From contig NW_019091462.1 in assembly GCF_001949145.1 (NCBI RefSeq), positions 734,253 through 798,252 on the forward strand: DNA of 64,000 nucleotides, written 5' to 3'. A program made the translations under genes and the position numbers. Numbering within the stretch: position 1 is the first letter of the stretch; every line of letters begins with the position of its first letter. This document shows, one piece after another, positions 1-10,400 of the stretch. The stretch is from Acanthaster planci. Lineage: Eukaryota; Echinodermata; Asteroidea; Valvatida; Acanthasteridae. Below the pieces are notes generated by a model, which was not told where the DNA came from, ran no database searches, and saw only the letters and a program-made list of their open reading frames with translations.

Positions 1-531
1 TGTGGGGTTTGAAGGGTCTGATTTTCTCAGAGGCAGATTTCTCCGATGTCTGCACAGTTTCTGTTTAACGTGCACTTGGCTGCTTGGGGTGGTTGACTGC
101 ATCAGTGGGTTTTCTGCCGTTTTGCGCAGATGGACACAATTGCGCTGATATCTGCCAGTGGGGGTCTCCACAATGTACGATCGCTCGTCAAGTCTACGTA
201 CAACTGATGCTTTTCCCATCCCTTCTGTCCGTGGATGAGAGGCTGCATGCCAACTGTGTCTCCCTCTTCAAGTGGGGGAAGGGTCATAGCCGATTTGTTG
301 TAGTTGTCTGCTTGTCTCTCTACACGTTGTTTCAAGCGATTGTGTTCATCTATGACTTTGGGCTTCAGTAGATTTGCTGTTGTCAGGAGCAAGGTTCTTG
401 TGCGTCGATTCATGAGTCTCTGTGCTGAACTGAATGTGAGTCCCTGTGTTGGTGTATTACGGTTGTCCAAGAGTGCCTTGTAGGGATCGGTGTGTGATTT
501 TGCACTCTCCATAAGGAGGTGTTTTGCTGTC
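1..531 (-). pseudogene. integrase carboxy-terminal part, left of the insertion
   Basis: The frame beginning right after the TTAA at 532-535 (VKTAKHLL, then DPYKALLDNRNTP and AQRLMNRRTRTLLL) is the carboxy-terminal part of the integrase. It is followed by a basic linker and a degraded terminal domain with a stop near 102. In an adjacent frame a R-H-R-R-N-L-P-L-R segment (about 30-45) resembles the usual R-R-N-R-x-H-L-R tail, so coding remains continue to the window edge. It cannot be translated continuously with the rest because the 526-bp insertion shifts the frame. Confidence 0.82.
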
Positions 532-535
532 TTAA

Positions 536-1057
536 CCGTTTCCTGCCGGGGACTCCGGAATCAGAGACGTATGGTTTATATGCATGGCCGGGGCCTCCGA
601 ACTCAGACAAAGGAAACAGGGCCCTGTAACAAAAGACCGTACTCCGAACAAAAGACCAGGCTGCTGGGAATTATCGACATTTTTCACTCTCAAAAGTGGT
701 GATAATCCAGCCTTGTTTTGAAACCGTATACCAGGGTTTGGGGCATTGAGAGCAAGCGGATTACCACCGGGACAAAAGCGCGCCACCACCGCAGCGATGA
801 GCCACACAGCACCGCTGCACGCTAATCTGGCCCTTATTGAAAAGAGGTCAGTAGTGCACTGAGCCAGGTTCGTGAACAAAAGAAAGTTACATAACNGGTA
901 TTTGTCAACTTAGAATAGTGCCTAAAGATTACTTCGTGCGGCTATGAACGACCGTTAAATGAAATGATGAATTTTTGAAGAATTTTGAAAACGGAAAAAA
1001 TGATAGTCATGCTGGCCCAGCATCATCAACATTGAAAAATGCCCCGGCATGAAGTGG
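536..1057. mobile_element. piggyBac-like MITE (522 bp) flanked by TTAA
   Basis: The segment is bracketed by TTAA at 532-535 and 1058-1061. Its ends are imperfect inverted repeats: CCGTTTCCTGCCGGGG on the left, and CCACTTCATGCCGGGG read inward from the right, 13 of 16 bases the same. TTAA target duplications with CC-beginning ends are the mark of the piggyBac family. Removing the insert plus one TTAA brings the two integrase parts of the host retroelement back together, which fixes the boundaries. No transposase frame is present, so it is non-autonomous. One ambiguous base (n) is at 896. Confidence 0.85.
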
Positions 1058-1061
1058 TTAA

Positions 1062-1782
1062 CTGTTGATTCGGCTTTCCTGTTGGCCTTGCTGTTTCCTG
1101 GGCTGCTGCAGAGGTGCTCAACATCCCACTCCTTAGAGAACTGGCTAAAGAGTGTGGAAATAAATTGGGGGCCGTTGTCACTGATGAGTTGAGTAGGAGT
1201 ACCATAGCGAGCGAAATGGCCTATGAGTTTCCGGATGACGGTTGCACTGCTTGTATCTGGAAGGTGATCGACCTCCCAAAAGTTGCTGTAGTAATCTACT
1301 GAGATCAGGTAGTTGTTACCATTGAGGGAAAACAGATTGGTGCCAACTCTTTCCCATGGTCTGGATGGGACTTCATGGGAAATCAGGCTCTCCTTTTGTT
1401 GTCGTGTTTCCATTGAGTGACAAACATCACAAGTACTGATGAAGTGTTTTATCTCACTGTTCATTCCTGGCCAGAACAAACTCAGGCGTTCTCTTCTCAG
1501 GCATCCATCTGTGCCCAAGTGCGATGAGTGGATTTTGTGCTTCTTGTCTTTTCGCAATGTTTGTGGTATGACGACTCTGTCGCCTCTGAAAATCATACCA
1601 TCCTGGATCGCTAACTCATCACGATAGCTGTGGTATGGTTTTAGCTGCTCTGGAAGGGAGTTCCGCTCATCCGGCCAGCCCTCAGCGATGGTGTGCTTCA
1701 AGAGCTGAAGAGTGTCGTCTTTTGCTGTTTCACATTGGATCTGTGACAGGCACTCCTCACAGATAGGTAAGTAGGACACCAT
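1062..1782 (-). pseudogene. integrase amino-terminal and core domain, cut by an insertion
   Basis: The frame from 1782 carries an HHCC zinc-binding domain (HSSHLG, then CDVC) and the catalytic core. The first core motif reads W-E-R-V-G-T-N-L-F, with Asn where the first Asp of the D-D-E triad is expected. The second Asp is present in ISDNGPQF, and the Glu is present in the KAEST segment just before the break. At 1058-1061 the coding sequence stops at a TTAA, where the piggyBac-like element is inserted. The remaining integrase is found at 531 and below. Confidence 0.9.
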
Positions 1783-1902
1783 GTTGATTTCCTCAAAGCT
1801 GCTCTAGCTTTGGTCAGTGGGCTGGTCACCAACTGCGTGTTACAATGTGTCGGCAAGGTACATATGCTTGCCTTGGCAGTATGTGATGTCAAAGTCATAC
1901 AG

Positions 1903-2297
1903 TACTTTTGCAGGTGAAGGAGCATTCCTTGAAGTTGCTTAGGTGCCTTCATAAGAGGTTTCTTTGCGATCATCTCAAGTGGCTTGTGATCACTGACCGC
2001 TCTGGTGAACCTCCCGAAGGTGTACTGATGGAAAACCACTGCTAGCATCTCTTTCTCTATTGAGGCATAGCATGATTCAGTGTCTGTTATGGCTCTGCTT
2101 GCATACGCTATTGGGCGTCCCTTCTGCAGAAGTGCTGCGCCAAGGCCGACGCCACTTGCATCACACTGCACAGTAAGTTCCTCTTTTGGATTGTAGAATG
2201 CCAAGATGAATGCATCTGTTACCATCTTTTTGACCTTGGCAAAGGCAGTTGCCTGCGTACAAGACCATTCCCATGCAAAGTCTGGTTTTGTCAGCTG
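1903..2297 (-). pseudogene. RNase H region of gypsy pol
   Basis: The same frame as the reverse transcriptase continues after the TGA. It shows the RNase H set: Asp in LTVQCDASGVGLGA, Glu in SIEKEMLAVVF, Asp in VSDHKPLE, and the FHQYTFGRF element. The frame fails at about 1903 after LHLQKY. The expected continuation (DFDITYCQGKHMYLAD) is found in another frame, so a small indel lies there. Stops TAA and TAG follow before the integrase start. Confidence 0.88.
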
Positions 2298-3092
2298 TCA
2301 AATTGGCTCCAGGGTTTCGGACAGCCCAGGTAAGAATTTGGCCAGACAGTTCGCGAATCCTACTAGCCTTTGCACCTCTTGCACATTTGCGGGTGCAGGC
2401 ATGGTGATCACAGTTGATACCTTTGCTGGGTTGGGTTTGAGCTCTTCACTGGTGATCATGTGGCCCAGAAACAGTATTTCACTCACGGGAAACACTGATT
2501 TGTCCCTGTTGAGCTTGATGATCTGGTCAGAGCATCGCTGAAGTAGCTTTTCAAGCTTAGCATCATGATCTGTGACTCCTTCTTGTTGGGTTCCACCTGT
2601 CCCATAGACCAGAATGTCATCGGCCACACAAATCACTCCTGCCAATCCATCAAGCGCCTGGTGTAGCCTCCGCTGAAATATCTCTGAAGAAACACATTTG
2701 CCAAAGGGCAAACGGCACCAGTGGTAACGTCCAAAGGGCATGTTAAACTTGGTCAAAATGCTTGAAGCTTCATCTAGCTTCAGTTGCCAAAATGCTGAGC
2801 TCATGTCTAATTTGCTAAATACCTTGGCATGGGCCAGGTCAGGCAGGATGTCTTTGTTGACTGGCAACTGATAGTGTTCACATTTCAGTGCTTTGTTCAG
2901 TGGGCGAGGGTCGATGCATGTTCGGAGTGCACCGTTCTTCTTTTCAGCAACCACTAATTGGCTGACCCACTGTGTTGGCTCATGCACTGCTGTAATGACT
3001 CCATTTTTCTCCAGTGATTTTTTTCCCCCACGTCTTACATATCTGACCATATGCTGGGCACTGTCGTCTGTCCCTTGGATGTGATTGGCCAC
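2298..3092 (-). pseudogene. reverse transcriptase region of gypsy pol
   Basis: The open frame carries the RT landmarks in order: the EPTQWVSQLVV start, a K-N-G-x-L-R-x-C-I-D-P-R segment, SKLDMSSAFWQ with the first catalytic Asp, LPFG, the active-site loop V-A-D-D (in place of the common Y-x-D-D) followed by ILVYG, and FLGHMI. The first ~30 codons are out-of-frame zinc-knuckle sequence fused by the deletion near 3025, so the protease and the RT amino terminus are absent. An in-frame TGA just before QLTKPDF ends the frame, and pol resumes in the same frame directly after it, so this looks like a single point nonsense change (CGA to TGA is the simplest explanation). Confidence 0.9.
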
Positions 3093-3969
3093 AAAACTTG
3101 CACGTTTTTATGCCTTTTGAGCGTTTGGCTGCCCCTTGCTTATTTCTGACTGGGCTTTTGTTTTCTGGCTAGCCCTCTTTTTCCTTTCTTTGACTCTGTA
3201 CACTGTCTGTGCTTCGCCATTTGCTTGATTGGCATCTGTGCTTGGGTCTTGGTCAGCTGTGAATGCCTTGAGCTGAGACTCGGCTGTTTCCATGCTTCTG
3301 CATATGTCTATGCATGTGGCAAGAGTCAGGTTACGCTCTTGAAGAAGTTTTCGTGTGTCAGTCACGAATCCCAAGCACAATTTTGTCACGGAGCAATCTG
3401 CTCAATATGCATTCACAAAAGTTGCATGTTTTTGCAAGGGATCGAAGATTGGCCAAGAACATGAAGAAAGTTTCAAAGGTCTCGCCCTGTTCTTGCTGTC
3501 GCTTGTTGAACAGGTACACACTGTAGCGCTCATATGTCTCATTCACTTCTCCGATTGCATATCTGTCGAAAGCTACGATTATCTTATCCAAATCTCTGCT
3601 GTCATTGTCGTCAGAGAACGTGAAGCTGTTGTATATCACTAGTCCTTGTGGCCCGATTGCGTTAAGAAACAAGGCTGTGCCGTAGTCTGGGGTCTGTTTG
3701 TGGAGATGTGTAACAACACTGTAGTTGCTCCACATCTGCTTCCATGTCTTCCACTTGTCTATGACCCCTTTGGCGACTTGCAAGGGCGGCGGTGGGCGAA
3801 TACCACTCACCGGTGTGGGGCTGTTCACTGCTGCGCTGACCCGTTCATGGTTCCATGCACTGTTGCTTCTGTGGTTGTTACTGTGTTCATCGGCACCCAA
3901 ACTGTCCGTATCTGCCCGCGTCTGCGAGTCTGAGGCGGCCTTTTGTGATCCATTCTGTCCACTAGGCAT
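3031..3969 (-). pseudogene. gag-like region with zinc knuckle, frameshifted
   Basis: The frame opens at 3969 and runs to 3358 (203 codons). It is rich in Ser, Asn and Pro at the start and then has a capsid-like part with the spacing W-x2-W-x3-W-x2-Y (KWKTWKQMWSNY). A frameshift near 3360 moves the reading to the frame covering 3389-3108, which repeats the end of the first part (LLRDKI / TKLCLG) and ends in a basic, Lys/Gln-rich tail. A further frame, approximately 3107-3037, carries a CCHC-type zinc knuckle (C-K-F-C-G...C-P-A-Y...I-C-K-T-W), with Trp where the last Cys would be expected. The knuckle is followed directly by reverse transcriptase sequence, so the protease is missing. The region encodes no intact protein. 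Confidence 0.8.
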
Positions 3970-4045
3970 TTCTGGTCACACTCCTGTGTCGCACAAGACA
4001 CTTCAGAGGATTCTACAACGTGAAAATTACGGAAAAATAGGTGCT

Positions 4046-4059
4046 GACCGCTGCCACCA
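4046..4059 (-). other. tRNA primer binding site of the gypsy element
   Basis: Immediately inside the LTR the minus strand reads TGGTGGCAGCGGTC. The opening TGG, complementary to a tRNA 3' CCA end, is diagnostic of a retroviral-type primer site. I did not assign the tRNA species. Confidence 0.6.
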
Positions 4060-4194
4060 TGTAACACAATCATGTGTCTTAACAACGACGACGCATGCGC
4101 GTCACTTTATTGGTGTGCTTGAGCATCATGCTCCCTACTGCTATAATGTGATGGCTATTATTAGTCACCTCTGTGTTCATATGTAAAGCCAACA
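4060..4194 (-). repeat. 5' LTR of the gypsy element (135 bp)
   Basis: The segment has TGT...ACA inverted ends (TGTTGG at the 4194 end, TGTTACA at the 4060 end on the minus strand). A primer-binding-site-like sequence follows directly. It contains AATAAA on the minus strand at 4106-4111 as a polyadenylation signal and a TATA-like stretch near 4141. The length of 135 bp is short for a gypsy LTR. No second LTR is available in the window for comparison, so the boundaries rest on the terminal TG/CA and the adjacent primer site. Confidence 0.72.
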
Positions 4195-4284
4195 TATGAC
4201 GCATAAGGTTTTACTTAGCTGACATTAAATAATTGCCATTTAGAAACAAAAACAAAAGATTTCTGGTTGTATTTCTTACTTTAG

Positions 4285-4406
4285 GAACGCCCACGATTCC
4301 TGAATTTTTCCGTTTGATGAAAAGGCAGTTAACGTATCATGAATGGGAGGTCATACAAGCAGAAGACACAGAATGGAAACAGCTGGAGATGTTCTACAGA
4401 TTCTGG
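4285..4406 (+). CDS. AASDHPPT: AASDHPPT exon with IPEFF...MFYRFW
   Basis: The exon has a polypyrimidine-rich acceptor ending in tttag at 4284 and the donor GTAAGC at 4407. Its 122 nt encode TPTIPEFFRLMKR through LEMFYRFW. This matches the middle of the human enzyme (IPEFFHIMKRKFT ... MFYRNW), ending in the Trp that begins the family W-x2-K-E motif. The LTR of the gypsy element ends only 90 bp upstream. Confidence 0.93.
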
Positions 4407-7400
4407 GTAAGCTGCGATTCTAGTCAGTGTCTAATTTAATTCCATCAATAGCTTGAGAATGTGTTCTCCAACAGCTGAGGAATGAACATTATTGTAGTCC
4501 TTTGTAAAATGCATTTATGAAAACTGACACCCTTACAGTGATAAGCAAAATAGCTGAGGGTTGAAAAGGAAAGGACAGGTTATTGAATTGGAGCAGTACA
4601 GGAAATATCTTCAGCAGAATTTACAATGACTAACAGGCATTAATTACCTGGTTACTCAGTCTCTATGGACAGGGATTCTTCTAGGATTTAGAAAAGGGCT
4701 CAATCATCATACTGGCCTTTCTTTGTGTGCTCATTTTGCCTCACTGTTGACTATACAAGCCCAGTCCCCTTTCACACGTCACACAATGTGGCACTGAGGC
4801 AAGCTGTACGTACACAGAACATGGAAAGTTGTCAAAGCCATTTTTTTAAGAGTTTATTTTTAGTTTGCTTTGATTTCGTGTGAATACTATTTTAGTTATT
4901 TTTTCATGGAGCTTGCATGAATTCCTAGTGATTACGTGTAATTAATGTTAACGAGTTACGGAAATAGAAAACATTTAATTCACGTGAAGGATTTCAAAAT
5001 GACAATAAATATGTAACCATTTCAAAAACCTTGGACATTTGATGTTTACCCCATTAATTGTGACCCCAAAATGAATAAAAATTTCCTGTGTTTCCCCGCC
5101 CACAATAAAATCTCCTTTTAGCCATTCGCACTCCCAGGCTGATTGGATGACGCCATCGCCAAAACGATGCATGTACAGTGTACATGTTCATACAGTACAT
5201 GCAGTATTGCACACAATAGACCACCTTGTGTTTGATGTACATGTAGCTTGGCCCACGGGCAAACACTGACTCAGTTCAAGGTAGAAATTAAAGACACAGT
5301 CCTACTGTGTATTTCTTGAACTGAAACAGTGTTTGCCCTGTTTGAAATGGTTATGTATTCATTGTTATTTTGAAATACTTCAAGGGAACTAAATATTTTT
5401 CTGTTTCTGTAACCCTTGAAAGATGAAATCTGAAATGTATTACACACACAATTAACAACAACCCATGCTATACCATGCTGTTGGTACCCAAAGCATGTCA
5501 TTAACAAAAGGCTGTGTATTTTTCATCTGGAGTTCTTGACCACGTTAACGACATGTAGTACTGAAAATCAATATAAAAAGAATGAGACAAACAAAGTGCA
5601 ATGTGAGTTTTGTTGTATGGCCCTCTGATATTCAATACCTCTGAGGTCATCTTTCTGATTTTTGTCCTATTTGATGTTCATAATGAGTTTGGCGACTGTA
5701 ATGCCATCATTTTGTTTTACATTCAGTGTTTGAAGGAAAGCTACATCAAGGCGATTGGTATTGGTTTGGGCCTTGACCTGCAGACAATAGAATTTCATCC
5801 AAAGACAAGGGCAGTACAACAGGGAATGGTCACCACAGACACAAAGTTCTATCTGAATGGAACACTGGATACCACATGGGACTTCCATGAATCAAAGTTG
5901 GATGACCTTCATTTTGTGTGTGTTGCCCTCAAGCGACCAAATGGGGTAAGTCATGACTTAAACTTAACAAAAAACCCCATTACTGCACTCTTTGTACGTT
6001 CATGGCCCTCACTTAGTTTGTGCACATGTGTACTGAATTCCATGAAAGCCAGAAGCCAGTAAAATGGCTCTTGACTCGGACAGGTGGACCCCGAAAGTAA
6101 TCGATCAACATCAAGCTCAGATAAAGTTGTTTGCCCCTCATTTCCATACCGATTAGCATTTAAACACTCAAAGTCCCTTTTGCTAACTTGCGTACAATAA
6201 AAATCCATTTTCTGCCAAATTTTTGCCCGTCTTTCTTACATACCTTCAAAGTAACAGAGTCAGAAGTTGGAAGTGAAGCCAACATTTTAGAGGGGATTTT
6301 TTAAGTTTTGCCCAGTTTTCAGTGACATTTCTCTACTTGTGAAAGTGAGGAACATCATGAACGCTGTAATGAGAATGTATCATACCAGAAGGAAACCGTA
6401 TGGATGAGAACGGAAAGTTTTTGTTAATTGGGCAATTTGACGTTGTTGTACGTATTAATGCAATAGACTAAAAGTAAACTCGTACCGAAATGCACTCGTA
6501 TGCAGGTGTGTGTGCGTGCACGCCTATGCCATGCCCCAAATCCATACATCTCATTTTTGACCCGCTGTCGGTCACATGTCGGGCTGGCTGGGGCAGAAAT
6601 TTGAATCCACATGAAAAACAAAGCGTATTTAAGACAAATGGCTCTCGATCTTAAAGAAATGAACTGATGGATGCAAAGTAAGGTGAAATACACGGAAAAT
6701 GACGAAAATGGGTCCCAATGAAAAAAACGAAGTGAATTTCAAAAAGGTTTTCTGCCTAGAAGTAATAACCTTTTTTTGATCATAAGAGTTACTACTAGTC
6801 TTTTATGTGGCATCAAAGTTATTTGAAGGTAAACCTGGCAAAATTGTGAAAATTAGACACAAAGTTATCTAATAATAAATTGTTCATAATTATCATTTGT
6901 CAAAAAATGGATTTTTCCACTTCTTTGATTAGTTTCCAGAGATCTTTCTTATCAGACGCTATTAAATACCACCATTTGATAGATTCTCGGAAATTTATTC
7001 ACACACGATGTCCTCAAGGGAAATGGCAGGACAAATCCCTCACTGGTATGCGTCATCTGCTGAACTCAAGTTTTCAGGCCGACGACCATACATGTATCAT
7101 TGTATGTTACTATTGCACATGTGCGAATACACAGAGTAAATGCAAGCATAGTCTATGGGGACCCAACATATGTGACTCCACCCATGCCTTGTGTTTGCTG
7201 CCCTCTTTGGGCTTAATATTGTCAACTGTTACCAGCTGTCACAAGAGGGCAGCCTTTTTTCCTAGAAGCGTTTTCATGTTGGGGATCAACTTGACAAGTT
7301 GCACAAGGTGTTAGGAACACTGATAACATACTTTTTAACACACATTTTTAGGACTGTCATTGGTTGTTTGTGGAAGCCTGTACTTTCTGGAATATTTGTT

Positions 7401-10400
7401 GGGATCATGGATGGTCTTTTAATTCAATTGGTTAAAGTCAGTCCAGAAACTTCCTTAGAATTTTGAAGATTTTGCTTGATCATTTCTGGTAGGTGTGCCG
7501 TCTTTCCGTTTGTTGATGGGCTTTAATTGGAACCTGTACTATTGTTGGCTGGCAAACAAAGAAGGTCTATGGGACTTGACACAATGTAGTGCAGTTAGTT
7601 GGCAAATTGCAGGTACAGTGTTCAGGAGGTCGCAGGCAGAAATCCTGATTCTGTCAGTTGTATTTGTCAATGGGATATTGGTCAATTCTTGCATCATGCT
7701 TCACTGAATTCCTTCTGAAAGTGTGGCATTCAGCCAAAGCAAGTAGTTGCTATAAAATGTAAGTTCTCTCTATTGGCACATATATTTTGCTTTTAATTTG
7801 ACAATGAATGTCTCGATGCATATTAACAGCAAATTATCATTCCAAGAAGTACACATGCTTAAGAAGTGCATGTACTTAAGTGCATTGCAAGAAAACAGAA
7901 ATTTCAGAATTTAGCAATCATGTAATTTCAATGTAAAATTCCATCTCTGAATACTTTCCAGAGGACCTTTCACATTTTAACTGATGACCAAGCTTTAAAG
8001 GTCACAGTATAGTTAGTGTGTCACTGTATTGGCATGCATTTTTGTTACATGTTTCTGAAAACATGTAGTAAACACTTTGTTAACAGTTAAGGAGCAATTT
8101 TTAAGGCCTTGACTATATTGGAGTCCTGATCAGTGCATTTGAATGAAATCCTGTCCAAAACAAGCTGTGCTTAAAAGGCATAAAAGCTTTTTTGATAGCA
8201 CTTCACAAAAACCACACTGAAGCTTTCTCGGTTTTTTAATTAGTCCCCCTCCACTTGAAAGCACCCACTACCACCATCAAGGTCACCAAGCTATGAAGAC
8301 ATTAAAAACCACTCTTCACATCTATCATCAATAACCTGATGCCATCGGGCCAATGTAATATTTCTCCTCCTATTCATGTTGAGGTTCATTCTTTGAACAT
8401 GTGGCCATTAAAGGTGCAATACTGACCATTCACCTTGAAAGCAAGATTATACTTTCCTTTTTTTGCAGTGCGCCAGCTGGTTGTCATAAGCTATTAACAA
8501 TATCCATTTTGTGGAAATGTCGGTCTTTTTTCCCTCAAGGTTTAAGCAGTTTAATAATTTTTCAGGAATCTGTACGTACGCTACTTGTCAAATTATTTGG
8601 TCTCATGTTGACATCTAATATATGGCATAATTAGGTGGCAGGTGGAAATAAGCAGTTTTCTAAGTGACGTCCTTTCATCAGTGAGATATAACCCAAAATG
8701 CCTAGTGGTACGTGTGTGATTATGATCAAATTGCTGTTGAGGTGGTTGGATGACAACAATTGGTCATCCACGACAAAATAATTTTGTGTGTGTGCCTGTG
8801 TGCTAGTCAAAAGCCTTTTAAAGGATTTCAAAAAAAAAAATTCCCATCCAAAGCATGATATGCATGTACATTTTTTCCCCGGTGTCCATATCATGACATT
8901 TTTGTCTTCATTGTTTACATTTTGCTGAAATTCAAATGCATCATTTTGAGGAAGAAGCATCGTAATTGAACTGAAATGGTGACATGGCTTATTTTCCAGC
9001 TTGAGATTTAGCTGTCACTGCAGGAGATCTAAGGTTTTGTAACAATAATTCACATCTTTCAACAACTTACATGACCTAATTTTCTAGTGTCAGTTTTTTG
9101 TGTGGGTCATTCCATATCAATTCAACACACTTTTGGATCAGACATCACAGATTGAAATGGAATTTGACATGCTCATTAGATTCCTTGAGAAACCCCTAGA
9201 ACTAAAATTTTACATCAATGGATCAATTAGCTTTGGAGATACGGGTTAATGAACTAATATTGGTTAATTGACTCATTAGGTTTGCCTGCATTGTTTGGAC
9301 AACCCATGCATGTATCTCCTGAAGTAAAGCACTAACAGAGATAAATTTTACATCATGTTAAAGCACTTAAAATGACCTTCATTCATAAAGTAAAATCAAA
9401 ATTACTCTATGTACCACCAAATATTATGCAAATATGACTTTTGACCTTGCTTTGCAAAATGTGTATATTCTAAATCTTGAATTTTTTTTAATTGTTAGCT
9501 TAAAGAGTACCTCTAATGAAAATATGGTTTCTCTGATTTTATCTGTTCAAAAAATATGGAAGCATCCAAAGCGAATGCAGAGTCATTTGTCTTCAGAGCT
9601 CAAAAGGGCTTTTTTCTGTTCATGCCCAAGATGTGAATTCTGAATGTAGATTGCGCCATTCTGAGAAAACACAGAAAACGAGGGAACTCTTGCCCTGTGT
9701 TCGTAGTGGATAAATCCCTTGTGCACGCCGAACAAAGGTCAAAGGTTTGTCCACTACGAACACAGGGCACGGGTTCTCCTCGTTTTCTTATCCCCTCAAT
9801 TAGCAAAACTGACCAGTGGCCACAGCATGTGACCCTAAAAGAGCCAAATTATTCTGGACTTCCAGGGAGGGGGGATTCTGCTGCACCCCCCAAGCTCCAC
9901 TCCCCCATGCTCAATTTGTTTGTTTTAAACTTGGCATGGATGTAGAAATGCTCATTATCAGTAACACCGTGAAGTTTCGATTCAAACTGACATATAGTGT
10001 TGTTGTTAGCGGTGTGGCCATTTGAAGTTCAAGGCCTCATTTTTGTTATCGTAAGTGTATTGAATGCATCAGTGAAAAAGTATGTGTACGTCTCTCGCTG
10101 ACCTGCCTCGGAAAACAGGTGCTGCATGAGAATGGCACGTGAACATTTCAGTTTCAAAAATTTGTTTAAAGATGACCAACAGAAGTTACTAAAAAATTAT
10201 TGAAGGCTCAGTGCATGAAAAAAAGCACTGCGATGATAGGGAGGATGTCAAAGGGGTAGGAGGTTCCGACTCCCCCCTGCCTCTTTTAGGGTTTAGCTCG
10301 CCACTACCATAAAAACAGCGCTTGATACAACATTAAAATGTGGTAGTGACCAATGTCTCAAAGCCTCCAATTGAGGGGGTGAGAGGGATTACCTCAGAAG

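Larger units (their letters stand above)
1..4194 (-). mobile_element. Ty3/gypsy LTR retrotransposon, degenerate and truncated by the window edge
   Basis: Read on the minus strand, the order is 5' LTR (4060-4194), primer binding site, gag-like frame, zinc knuckle, reverse transcriptase, RNase H and integrase, which is the Ty3/gypsy order. The 3' LTR is not seen and should lie left of position 1. The copy is dead. It has frameshifts in gag near 3360 and 3120, no protease because sequence is deleted near 3025, an in-frame TGA in pol near 2296, a frameshift near 1900, two stops between about 1800 and 1860, an Asp-to-Asn change at the first catalytic residue of integrase, and a 522-bp piggyBac-like insertion. 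The element lies antisense in an intron of AASDHPPT. The bases just outside the LTR (4195-4199, tatga) are one half of a possible target-site duplication, and the other half is off-window. Confidence 0.93.

Noticed and set aside
625-635. TGTAACA near 625, matching the first bases of the gypsy LTR
   Set aside because: The match ends after seven bases and lies inside the piggyBac-like MITE. The second LTR is more likely left of the window.
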